DNA from: Ruminococcus gauvreauii
GTDB taxonomy: Bacteria > Bacillota > Clostridia > Lachnospirales > Lachnospiraceae
Reading direction: 5' to 3'
Length of the DNA: 64,000 nucleotides
Assembly: GCF_025151995.1 (NCBI RefSeq)
Contig: NZ_CP102290.1
Coordinates: 3,782,001-3,846,000, forward strand
This document shows positions 1-7,620 of this stretch, piece after piece. Made by a program: the position numbers and the translations under genes. The notes under the pieces were generated by a model, which ran no database searches, was not told the origin of the DNA, and saw nothing but the letters and a program-made list of their open reading frames with translations. The number at the start of each line of letters is the position of its first letter. The stretch's first letter is position 1.

Positions 1-2
1 GG

Positions 3-170
3 AAGCAAAAGAGCGTAATCACCACAACATATGTGCTGAATGTTGCGGAAAAACTGTATGAGGACGCACCAGCGGAGGATGAAGATCCATTTAACTCGGC
101 AGTTAATCCAAAACGCAATACGATTAAGCCTGGCGAGATATGGAGCTGGGGCGAGGGCACTATGGAATAG
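3..170 (+). CDS. C-terminal end of an unidentified protein in a pilin-like gene group (partial)
   Basis: The window opens inside a gene. The last 55 codons are readable from base 3 to a TAG at 168-170. The tail is acidic and then Trp/Gly rich (ending IWSWGEGTME). No family is recognisable from so short a piece. It lies 12 bp upstream of two genes with prepilin-type N-termini, so it is probably another component of the same pilus or pseudopilus operon; that is inference from position only. Confidence 0.55.
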   Translation, partial: KQKSVITTTYVLNVAEKLYEDAPAEDEDPFNSAVNPKRNTIKPGEIWSWGEGTME

Positions 171-182
171 CGGAGGAGCAGA

Positions 183-593
183 ATGAAAAACAGGATAATA
201 ATGCGCAGGAGATTAAACTGCAATAATTCCGGTTCAACAATGGTTGAAATTCTGGTTGCTTTCATGGTTGTGATGCTGCTGATCGTATTGTTCACGAAAG
301 TGATCACTGTTTCAGGAAGTATTCTGATGAAATCGCACGGCAAAATTGAAGAAACGCAGACATTTAACGAGAATTACTACAAAGTATCATCGCAGAATGC
401 ACGTGATAAAGACCGATATCAGTCACTGGAATTTAATCTTGAGATAGACACTGAGGAAACGGATGATAAAAATAAAGCGGATATGGTCAGCCTGCCGCTG
501 GAGTTTGCGTTGCTGCAGGTTTATGAAGATGCGGAAACAGGTCTCAAGATGTATTCATTTACGACCGAAGAAGAATCGTCTGTGGGAGAGTGA
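183..593 (+). CDS. Prepilin-like protein with N-terminal cleavage/methylation motif
   Basis: 136 aa. A short basic leader is followed by G17-STMVE and about 20 hydrophobic residues (to near residue 42), the pattern of a type IV prepilin or pseudopilin: cleavage by a PilD/ComC-type peptidase after Gly17 would leave Glu at mature position 5 (E22). The remaining ~90 residues are polar and not recognisable. GGAGG at 172-176 supports the ATG at 183. The stop overlaps the start region of the next gene, so the two are probably co-translated. It could be a minor pseudopilin of a competence or secretion pilus; the exact system cannot be told from this fragment of the operon. Confidence 0.7.
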   Translation: MKNRIIMRRRLNCNNSGSTMVEILVAFMVVMLLIVLFTKVITVSGSILMKSHGKIEETQTFNENYYKVSSQNARDKDRYQSLEFNLEIDTEETDDKNKADMVSLPLEFALLQVYEDAETGLKMYSFTTEEESSVGE

Positions 594-595
594 TC

Positions 596-1852
596 ATGAA
601 ACAGGAAAGACGGAGATGGAGATCGAAGCTGAAAAATAAAAGTGGTGTTACTCTGATTGAGCTGGTAGTGGCGTTTGCACTGCTGGGTCTGTTTATTGCG
701 GTTTCCTGTCAGGTGATTTCTAACTCATTAAATGTCTATTATCATATTAAAGGTCTTACCTACGGACAGCAGGTGTCGGACACTCTTCTGGAAAAGATTT
801 CCGGTGAGATAGAAGGGGCACATCCGAGTATTTTAGGCGTCAATGAGGATAAAACACTGAGAATTTATGAAAACGGTGCCGTAATTGAGCTTTATGACCG
901 GACGCAAAGCCATATATGCATAACATCGTCTCATTCATATGATAAAATTCATAATCTGGACAGAAGTATAGAGAAGGAGACTGATCAGGAAAACTTATTA
1001 GTGATACATTATTATGCAGTCAATAGATATGAGGCGGTAAACTGGACATTTGACAAGAATTTCTACATGGGATATGAAATTGAGAAACTTACGTTCTCAC
1101 AGGCTGATCCGGAAGGAATTGAGTATCCAAAAAATATCATAAAAATAGATTTAACGCTAACCTGCAAAAAATACGGAAGTTACCACTCTACCCGGTATGT
1201 GGAATGCTATAATTTTGTTTCGGATTCTGATTTTGATAAGATCTATGATGACAGTTCGCCTGAAAATCCTGAGGCGACACCCGATACAACGCCAGAAGTG
1301 ACGCCGGATACAACACCTGAGATATCGCCGGAAGTAACATCAACACCGGAACCATGGAATAAGAAATTTTCAGACTACACGGATGATGAAAATGATCTGG
1401 TTCAGGCAATTCATAAGTATTTTAATGGCAGTTATCAGGAAATTCCGGTGAAGGTGGGGGTCGATGAGAGCGATAACAGAACATCAACAATATATGCCTG
1501 GATATCGGAGTCAGGTAAAAATTCATATGTTGCCATTTACCATGATGGAGTCGACATGGATAAACAAGAATTACAAACCTGGGGAGAATCACTTGCAGCG
1601 GTTGGTAATCATACAAAGGTAATAGGCATCAGCGGTCCTGTCATGGAAGATACTGATGATGGAAATCAACTGCTCGATGCACTCGGCGGTGATTTTGCCA
1701 AGAAATATAAAAAGCCGGAACTGTATTTTGATACTGAGCGAAAAAAACTAATGGCTGTGAAGTACGGCGATCATAAAGGAAACGAAGAGCAATGGGGATA
1801 TTTCAACGGCTATACGGCTGAAGACGTCAGCAGAATAACCGGAAGCAGCTGA
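596..1852 (+). CDS. Large prepilin-like protein with Thr/Pro/Glu-rich linker and C-terminal domain
   Basis: About 418 aa from ATG 596 (GGGAGAG just upstream; an in-frame GTG at 590 overlaps the previous stop). N-terminus has G17-VTLIE followed by a hydrophobic helix, a good prepilin class III signal with Glu5. Residues ~45-215 resemble a globular minor-pilin body. Residues ~221-253 are a low-complexity linker of repeated TPE/TPD units. The last ~165 residues form a separate polar domain I do not recognise. Minor pilins are usually 120-250 aa, so the linker and extra domain are unusual; a surface-displayed tip or adhesin-like role is possible but unproven. Confidence 0.7.
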   Translation: MKQERRRWRSKLKNKSGVTLIELVVAFALLGLFIAVSCQVISNSLNVYYHIKGLTYGQQVSDTLLEKISGEIEGAHPSILGVNEDKTLRIYENGAVIELYDRTQSHICITSSHSYDKIHNLDRSIEKETDQENLLVIHYYAVNRYEAVNWTFDKNFYMGYEIEKLTFSQADPEGIEYPKNIIKIDLTLTCKKYGSYHSTRYVECYNFVSDSDFDKIYDDSSPENPEATPDTTPEVTPDTTPEISPEVTSTPEPWNKKFSDYTDDENDLVQAIHKYFNGSYQEIPVKVGVDESDNRTSTIYAWISESGKNSYVAIYHDGVDMDKQELQTWGESLAAVGNHTKVIGISGPVMEDTDDGNQLLDALGGDFAKKYKKPELYFDTERKKLMAVKYGDHKGNEEQWGYFNGYTAEDVSRITGSS

Positions 1853-1856
1853 CAGG

Positions 1857-1897
1857 AAAGATGATAGACAGGAAGATACCCTGAATATCATCTTTTT
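1857..1897 (+). terminator. Rho-independent terminator after pilin group
   Basis: Inverted repeat AAAGATGATA (1857-1866) / TATCATCTTT (1886-1895) followed by further T residues, directly after the stop at 1852. It ends the pilin operon before the RluA gene. Confidence 0.75.
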
Positions 1898-1935
1898 CCG
1901 TTGCTGCAAATAAATTCAGGGAAAGAGGTCACACG

Positions 1936-2832
1936 ATGGAGAAAAAGCTCAGGGGAAGAGTCAGTGAAGAAGGCCTGCTGTATGATTTTCTGTCAGGAAA
2001 TCTGGGGCTGACGAAACGTGAGATCAGCCAGGCAAAATTCCGCACGGATGGAGTCTGTGTGAACGGCAGACGGGCGAGGGTCACCGCCATGCTGCAAGCA
2101 GGAGACGTTGTGGAAGTTAAACTGGAAGAAGCAGAAACTCAGTCGGGCCATCTGGTTCCATATGCGGGCAAACCGGATATTCTGTATGAGGATGAGGACA
2201 TTCTGCTGGTGAATAAACCGGCGGGAGTCGTGGTGCATCCTTCGCATGGTCATTATTCAGATTCCCTGGCAAACATGCTGGTGCAATACTTCATGGAAAA
2301 GGGCGAGCAGGTAAAGATACGTTCTGTCGGCAGACTGGACAAGGAGACATCCGGAATTGTCGTTTTTGCAAAAAATCAGGCGGCAGCCGGTCGACTGGCA
2401 CGTCAGAGAGAGCTGGGTCAGTTCAAAAAGGAATACTTTGCGCTTGTCCATGGAGTGCCGGAACAACGAACAGGAAGCATCCGGACGGGTATTGCCGGGG
2501 TCCCCGGATCGTTGATGAAAATGATGGTTACAGAAACGGGAAAACATGCGGTAACACATTACGCGGTACAGGAAACGTTTGGGGGCTTTTCGGCTGTACG
2601 GGTCTTGCTTGAGACGGGGAGGACGCATCAGATCCGCGTCCACATGGCCTCCATAGGTCATGCGCTCCTGGGAGACAAGATTTATGGTGCGGAGTGCGGC
2701 GGGATAGAGCGCGCGGCTCTGCACGCGTACCGGGTTAAGCTGATGCAGCCGTTTTCCGGGGAGGAAATCCGTATAAAAGCGGAAATGCCGGAAGATATGA
2801 GGAAAAAGATGAATCAAAATGTCGCAAAATAA
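1936..2832 (+). CDS. RluA-family 23S/tRNA pseudouridine synthase
   Basis: 298 aa. Residues ~14-72 are an S4-like RNA-binding domain (TKREISQAKF...VCVNGR). The catalytic domain follows: NKPAGVVVHPS near residue 95, GRLDKETSG near residue 136 with the catalytic Asp, and a later TGRTHQIRVHMA motif. This is the RluA/RluC/RluD architecture that isomerises specific uridines in rRNA or tRNA; the exact target cannot be read from sequence. GAAAGAGGTC precedes the ATG. It is a single-gene unit between the pilin group and the recombinase. Confidence 0.88.
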   Translation: MEKKLRGRVSEEGLLYDFLSGNLGLTKREISQAKFRTDGVCVNGRRARVTAMLQAGDVVEVKLEEAETQSGHLVPYAGKPDILYEDEDILLVNKPAGVVVHPSHGHYSDSLANMLVQYFMEKGEQVKIRSVGRLDKETSGIVVFAKNQAAAGRLARQRELGQFKKEYFALVHGVPEQRTGSIRTGIAGVPGSLMKMMVTETGKHAVTHYAVQETFGGFSAVRVLLETGRTHQIRVHMASIGHALLGDKIYGAECGGIERAALHAYRVKLMQPFSGEEIRIKAEMPEDMRKKMNQNVAK

Positions 2833-2963
2833 TAAATTTTGTGAAATACAGATGATATATATAATAATATACAATGACTCAGCAAAAATATCAAGTTTTA
2901 CTGGTAAATTATGGTAATACTTCCAAACATATGGTAAAAAACCGCGGTTTTATGGTATTTTCT

Positions 2964-2987
2964 AATAAGCCGTCAAATAAGCCGTCA
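2964..2987 (+). repeat. Tandem 12-bp repeat upstream of recombinase
   Basis: Two head-to-tail copies of AATAAGCCGTCA (2964-2975 and 2976-2987) end 27 bp before the proposed recombinase start. The same core TAAGCCGTCA recurs twice just after the gene. Three TATGGTAA/T copies (2910, 2930, 2951) lie immediately upstream. They may be arm-type or core recombinase binding sites; that role is inferred. Confidence 0.7.
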
Positions 2988-3014
2988 ACGATTTATGCAG
3001 AGGGGGAAAATACT

Positions 3015-4142
3015 ATGGCAAAACGCGGGGAAAATATATATCTTAGGAAGGATGGCAGGTATGAAGGAAGATATGTGATCGGCAAAAAGAGTAATGGAAG
3101 AACTGCATTTGGATACGTATACGGAAGGAAGTATACGGATGTCAAACGTAAACTGGAACTTATGAAGGCCGGGTCATCGGTAAATCATACAATGGAAACT
3201 GCCTGGGTTGGAGACGGCAGTGTAGAAGTCTGGCTCAGAATATGGCTGGAGGAGATATTAAAACCGGAAATAAAAGCATCCAGCTATGCTGTATACCGGG
3301 GCATGGTTGAAAATCATATGATACCGGCTGTCGGAAAAGCAACGCTGTGTAAAGTCAATGCGGATACCATCCAGTATCTGTATGATATGATCAGGAGTAA
3401 AAAAGTATGTCAGGGTACGGCTCAGAATATATGCAAGCGATTTCGTGCAGCGCTTACGGCGGCATATGAGGCGCATTTCCTCACAGATGTTCCGAAGCTG
3501 CCATTTAAGAAAACTAAAAAAACGCAGAATTCTCCTGAATTCTTAAGTATTTCTGCGCAAGAGAAGCTTGAAGGCCAATTGGATCCCAGACATAACATAA
3601 AAGATTTTGCTGTGTTGTTTAGCCTTTATACAGGAGTGCGAATTGGGGAGTGCTGTGCCGTCAAATGGAAAAACATTCATTTTGAGGATTCTGAGCTGTT
3701 GATCACGCATACGCTTCAGCGTGTCCGCACATACAGCGGAAATTCCAAAACATGCCTGCAGTATTCTGAACCAAAGTCTCAATGCGCAGTCCGCAGGATA
3801 CCATTGACAGGAACTCTGATGGAACTGCTGAAAGGGATGAGGCAGTCTGTCCACGGAACAGCGGAGGAATTTGTATTCCGCAGTCATGCTCATGTACTTG
3901 AGCCCCGCGCACTGCAGCATCATATAAAAAAACTGGCTGAGGCGTGCGGAATTGCCAACCTGCATTTTCATACGCTGCGTCACAGCTTTGCCACCAGATG
4001 TCTGGAAAATCATATTGATATAAAAACACTGGCTGAACTGATGGGACACAGCACGGCCAAATTCACACTCGACTGGTACGGGCATTCCACCAGTCAGCAG
4101 AAACGAAAATACATTGACCGTCTGGAACGGCTGACAGCCTGA
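3015..4142 (+). CDS. Tyrosine site-specific recombinase / integrase
   Basis: About 375 aa. ATG 3015 is preferred because AGGGGG lies 8 bp upstream and the protein then begins MAKRGENIYLRKDGRYEGRY, the usual N-terminal arm-binding beta-sheet domain of Tn916/phage-type integrases; the longer frame back to 2874 runs through the repeats. Residues ~70-175 are a SAM-like core-binding domain. The catalytic domain carries TGVRIGE (Arg I), HTLRHSFATR (His/Arg), GHS and a late Tyr in WYGH. No excisionase, relaxase or phage gene is nearby, so this is a solitary integrase: an element remnant, or a stand-alone recombinase acting on the flanking repeats. Confidence 0.88.
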   Translation: MAKRGENIYLRKDGRYEGRYVIGKKSNGRTAFGYVYGRKYTDVKRKLELMKAGSSVNHTMETAWVGDGSVEVWLRIWLEEILKPEIKASSYAVYRGMVENHMIPAVGKATLCKVNADTIQYLYDMIRSKKVCQGTAQNICKRFRAALTAAYEAHFLTDVPKLPFKKTKKTQNSPEFLSISAQEKLEGQLDPRHNIKDFAVLFSLYTGVRIGECCAVKWKNIHFEDSELLITHTLQRVRTYSGNSKTCLQYSEPKSQCAVRRIPLTGTLMELLKGMRQSVHGTAEEFVFRSHAHVLEPRALQHHIKKLAEACGIANLHFHTLRHSFATRCLENHIDIKTLAELMGHSTAKFTLDWYGHSTSQQKRKYIDRLERLTA

Positions 4143-4163
4143 ATAAGCCGTCATAAGCCGTCA
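4142..4163 (+). repeat. Tandem repeat downstream of recombinase, same core as upstream pair
   Basis: AATAAGCCGTCA at 4142-4153 and TAAGCCGTCA at 4154-4163, starting in the recombinase stop codon. Same orientation as the pair at 2964-2987, so the gene is framed by direct repeats about 1.18 kb apart. Core spacing is 12 bp upstream and 10 bp downstream. Confidence 0.7.
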
Positions 4164-4276
4164 TGTGTTTCGGGGTATCTTTGTGGTAAATATTGGAAAA
4201 CCGGCAGTATTTCACAAAATTTATTATTTTACGAAAACGCATCGGTATCGCATGCCGCGGAAGGGGGAGAAAACAG

Positions 4277-4504
4277 GTGGCAGATCTTCTAAACGATATT
4301 TTTATAAACAGTGGGTTGGGATTTCTTTCTGACCTGAGGATGGAGACGGATAAGACCAGAATTTTGAATGCCATTTGCTCCTTAGAGGAAAAGGAATACA
4401 CAGACCGGCAGTGGAGGGACGCCTATTCATATCTGACAGGCGAAATGCTGAGTGATACAGTGGCAGATCCCAAGGGGGAACTGCTGAAAAACTTAAAAAA
4501 ATAG
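4277..4504 (+). CDS. Small hypothetical protein
   Basis: About 75 aa from GTG 4277, chosen because AAGGGGGAG (4261-4269) is well spaced; the frame is open further upstream to 4193 but without a good ribosome site. The product is charged and probably helical (RMETDKTRILNAICSLEEKEYTDRQW). No family is recognised. It has its own terminator and converges on the aminopeptidase gene. Confidence 0.55.
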   Translation: MADLLNDIFINSGLGFLSDLRMETDKTRILNAICSLEEKEYTDRQWRDAYSYLTGEMLSDTVADPKGELLKNLKK

Positions 4505-4508
4505 AGAC

Positions 4509-4542
4509 AGCTCCGGGCGTATAAATCCCGGAGCTTCTTTCT
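4509..4542. terminator. Terminator between convergent genes
   Basis: AGCTCCGGG (4509-4517) / CCCGGAGCT (4527-4535) with a T-rich tail on the + strand. It lies between the small hypothetical gene and the end of the M18 aminopeptidase gene. Confidence 0.75.
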
Positions 4543-4543
4543 A

Positions 4544-5881
4544 TTATACAGGAGACTGACGCCGGTGATCATCCTGATGAACCACATAAACCCCGTCTGC
4601 TTCACAGGAGATACGCGTATGATAAAACGCTTCGGCGGCTGCAGACATAAAGCAGGTATCCCTGACGCCCCCCGTCTCGTACGGGGAGTGCATGGCAAGC
4701 TGAGCCAGTCCGATGTCCACGGTATTCACTGCAACCTGTGTATTGGAAATACTTCCGAGTGTGGAACCTCCTGCCATATCGGAACGGTTTGCGAAAATCT
4801 GATACGGAACTTTCGCGCGTTCACATATGGTGCGGAAGATCGCAGACGATACGCCGTCTGTCGTATATTTCTGATTGGCGCTGCATTTAATGACGATTCC
4901 GCGGTTTGGATAGACGCGGTTTTCCGGATCAGATTTGTCGGGATGATTCGGGTGCACAGCGTGAGCGTTGTCAGCGGACACCATGAAGCTGTTGGCGAGT
5001 CTGACACAGTAGTCCTCCTCATCCCCGCCCAGGGTACGGTTGATACGGCGAAGGACATCGCTTAGAAACGGGGAGGCGGCACCCTGCTTTGTAGAACTTC
5101 CCACCTCCTCATTGTCCAGAACAGTAAAAAGGCTGACGCAATCCGGATTGTCCGCACAAAGGAATCCCTTCAGCGACGCAAACGTGCACTGCAGATCATC
5201 TAGACGCGGTGCAGAGAGGAATTCTCCGTCGGAACCCCAGATGGTCCCGGCCATGCGGTTATACAGAAAGAGGTCGCTGCCTGCGATGGAAGCGCGGGAA
5301 ACGCCCGCGGATTCGGCGATGATGTCCATCAGAGTGCCTTTGGCATTTTCGTCGCCGAACAGTGGGAGCAGATCTTTCTGTGCGTTGTATGTATAACCGG
5401 AATTGATTTCGCGGTTCATATGGATCGCAAGATTCGGGATCACAAGAAGATCACGGTCCACATTTACCAGCTTAGTGACAAGTCTGGTATCCTCTCTGAC
5501 TAGAACGCGTCCGGCGACGGAAAGCGGACGGTCGAACCAGGGTGCAAAAAGCATGCCGCCGTAGACTTCCGTGTTCAGCTTCGTGTAGGCGCGGTCAACG
5601 ACGATCTCGCCGTGTTCCTTGATCTTAAAGGCAGGTGAATCGCTGTGGCATGCGATGATCTGATAATTGGAAAACTCATGTTCCGGGATATAAAATGCGG
5701 CAACTGAGGAGCGGTTGCGCGTAACGTAATATTTTCCGGGAGCCAGAGTCCACTGCCCGCATTCAGAAAGCCTGTGAAATCCATTCTGGTCCAGTATATC
5801 TGTAATTGACTGTACCGCATGAAAAGTGCTGGGGCTTTGTGCGATAAATGTCAACAATTCTTTCGCGATTTTTCGTTCCAT
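4544..5881 (-). CDS. M18 family aminopeptidase (aspartyl aminopeptidase type)
   Basis: About 445 aa. The ATG at 5881 has GGAGGT 5-10 bp upstream and gives MERKIAKELLTFIAQSPS; the longer frame to 5920 lacks this. Metal-ligand motifs of the M18/M42 fold are visible: CHSDSPAFK, LDNEEVGSSTKQGA, SADNAHAVHPNH and a C-terminal LAMHSPYE. These cytosolic dinuclear-zinc dodecamers remove N-terminal acidic residues in peptide turnover. Length matches the family (430-460 aa). Stand-alone gene. Confidence 0.9.
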   Translation of the reverse strand: MERKIAKELLTFIAQSPSTFHAVQSITDILDQNGFHRLSECGQWTLAPGKYYVTRNRSSVAAFYIPEHEFSNYQIIACHSDSPAFKIKEHGEIVVDRAYTKLNTEVYGGMLFAPWFDRPLSVAGRVLVREDTRLVTKLVNVDRDLLVIPNLAIHMNREINSGYTYNAQKDLLPLFGDENAKGTLMDIIAESAGVSRASIAGSDLFLYNRMAGTIWGSDGEFLSAPRLDDLQCTFASLKGFLCADNPDCVSLFTVLDNEEVGSSTKQGAASPFLSDVLRRINRTLGGDEEDYCVRLANSFMVSADNAHAVHPNHPDKSDPENRVYPNRGIVIKCSANQKYTTDGVSSAIFRTICERAKVPYQIFANRSDMAGGSTLGSISNTQVAVNTVDIGLAQLAMHSPYETGGVRDTCFMSAAAEAFYHTRISCEADGVYVVHQDDHRRQSPV

Positions 5882-5954
5882 AACTACCTCCATGTACGTT
5901 GGTGCTGTGATTTTCGTCATTACCTAATTTAACACAGTTTACGCAATGTCTCAA

Positions 5955-6082
5955 TAGCATGATGCCAGTGGCACTCGTTTAGCACCGACCGAAGCGGAGC
6001 AAAGATGTGGGAGCACATCGTGCGAAGCAATCCGTGGCATCAGTTGGGGACAAAATACCTTTTGACCCCAACATCATAGCAT
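5955..6082. repeat. Structured intergenic element with nested inverted repeats
   Basis: Within 130 bp there are GATGCCA (5961) / TGGCATC (6035), GATGTG (6004) / CACATC (6014) and GTTGGGG (6043) / CCCCAAC (6066), with looser pairing of the outer ends. The composition differs from the flanks and no ORF is supported. It resembles palindromic intergenic repeats common in Lachnospiraceae genomes; repetition cannot be tested within this window. Confidence 0.5.
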
Positions 6083-6163
6083 ACGGATATCTGGGTATGC
6101 TATACTGTAGACAGAGAAAACATGTTGATTGAGTGGATGATTTTATAAAAAAGGAGAGCTGTC

Positions 6164-7504
6164 ATGCAAAAAAGAGACCGTATACTGCTGTACAGACGTG
6201 ATTATCTGAAAAACAGGAAGTCTGATGTCCGATTTACAGGGATTAAAAAGATGTGCAGCCTGTTCGGGAGCAATACTGCGGACAGAAAGAGAGGCGCCTG
6301 CCTGGCGGAGGAATTGTTCAGACAGAAAAATCCGTCTTTCGATAAATTTTCGAAGATTGCAAAAGCCGCTTATATGCTGAAAGACGTCGGTGCCTTTGTA
6401 TTTGATGAAAAGTCCAGGGTTCTGGAGGGCGATATGATTCTGACACATCCGATCGCTGAACTTACCGGCAGGGAACAGCTGTATCTGGCAGAAGCGTTAA
6501 GTGCACTTCGGATTACAAAGGGAAAATATAAGTACAGATTCCTGGAAGATGAAAGAGACAGAGCCGTTGTCACGTGCATCGTAAAGGCTGTGCAGGATGC
6601 TGAACGAAGAACCGGCAAAGCGTCGAACCGGACAGCCGCCGACAATGTTCCCTGTCATATACAGGCGTTTATCCGAAAAGCTATTCACGAGTTAAAAGAG
6701 CTGACGGGACCGGAGACGGATTATGGAGATCCGGAGGTCATCCATGATATCAGGGTAGCATTCAGAAGACTGTATTCTGTCATGGATGTTTTTGCTGAGA
6801 TGATCCGGCCGGAATGGATACAGAGATTTGGTGTGCTGCTGAAACGTGAGATCTCTTTGCTGGGAAAACTTCGGGACCTGGATGTACGGCAGGAGAAAAT
6901 AACATATTTGCTGAAGAAGAACGGCAGAGTGCCGGAAGAAATCCCTGTTTACCGAAAGATGCTGGAAGTGTCCAGGGCGGAGGCGATCGAACGTGTGGAA
7001 GAGCACTGCCGGTCAGAAGAATTTCGGGATTTTCTTGAGTCACTGGAACGGTCGGCAGAGGAACCTGTCTGCCTGCCGATTCTGGTCAGGACAGGACAGG
7101 CCCGGCCGTTTCGGACGGAAGAGGTCAGACAGAGGTATCTTAGTAAATGCCGTGAGGAAATCGGCGCATACAGAGAATGGCTCGGCGGAATGTATGTTCC
7201 GGAACCCGTACTGCACAGGCTGCGCCTGTCTTTTAAGAGACTGCGGTATGTTCAGGAGTTTTTTGGAAAGTTTCCGGGGAGCGGAAGGGAAAAGACGGTA
7301 TCTGACGGCAGGTGGTTTCAGGAGACACTCGGAGAACTGCACGATTATGCCGTGCTGAGAAATGATATTGCTGCGAAGATGCCGAAGGTGAGAAAGGTCG
7401 CAGACAGGCGTGAACTGACGGTTTTGAAGCAGCTGAGAACTTCTGCAGGAGAAGAGATGGATCAACTGTACCGCAGATTTATAAAGAGGTGGAATCACCG
7501 GTGA
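6164..7504 (+). CDS. CHAD domain protein with possible N-terminal Ppx/GppA-like helical region
   Basis: 446 aa; AAGGAGAG supports ATG 6164. Residues ~155-440 form a CHAD domain: an all-helical fold with conserved His and basic residues (VIHDIRVAFRRLYS near 190, later LHRLRLSFKRLRYV and ELHDYAVLRN). CHAD domains bind inorganic polyphosphate. Residues ~60-120 (AAYMLKDVGAF...LTGREQLYLAEALSAL) resemble the C-terminal helical domain of exopolyphosphatase/GppA proteins with its HD-type residues lost. The protein is therefore probably a polyphosphate-binding or polyphosphate-localising factor; no phosphatase or cyclase domain is fused. The Ppx-like reading is tentative. Confidence 0.8.
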   Translation: MQKRDRILLYRRDYLKNRKSDVRFTGIKKMCSLFGSNTADRKRGACLAEELFRQKNPSFDKFSKIAKAAYMLKDVGAFVFDEKSRVLEGDMILTHPIAELTGREQLYLAEALSALRITKGKYKYRFLEDERDRAVVTCIVKAVQDAERRTGKASNRTAADNVPCHIQAFIRKAIHELKELTGPETDYGDPEVIHDIRVAFRRLYSVMDVFAEMIRPEWIQRFGVLLKREISLLGKLRDLDVRQEKITYLLKKNGRVPEEIPVYRKMLEVSRAEAIERVEEHCRSEEFRDFLESLERSAEEPVCLPILVRTGQARPFRTEEVRQRYLSKCREEIGAYREWLGGMYVPEPVLHRLRLSFKRLRYVQEFFGKFPGSGREKTVSDGRWFQETLGELHDYAVLRNDIAAKMPKVRKVADRRELTVLKQLRTSAGEEMDQLYRRFIKRWNHR

Positions 7505-7570
7505 CAGTTGACAATCTGTACTGATAAGGACTATTCTGCATACCCGTTGTATCCGATATAAGGCTAAGGA

Positions 7571-7620
7571 AAAACACACAGTGAGAATCCGGATCTGCAG
7601 ATTCTCACTGTGTGTTTTCA
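7571..7620. terminator. Bidirectional terminator
   Basis: Nearly perfect stem AAAACACACAGTGAGAATC / GATTCTCACTGTGTGTTTT with A tract on one side and T tract on the other. It closes the CHAD gene and overlaps the stop codon (7605-7607) of the convergent sensor kinase gene. Confidence 0.85.

Noticed and set aside
2874..3014. N-terminal extension of the recombinase
   Set aside because: The extra frame runs through the repeat cluster and has no ribosome site, while ATG 3015 has both a good site and the family start.
2964..4163. TAAGCCGTCA repeats as a CRISPR array
   Set aside because: Only two adjacent copies on each side, no spacers of regular length and no cas genes.
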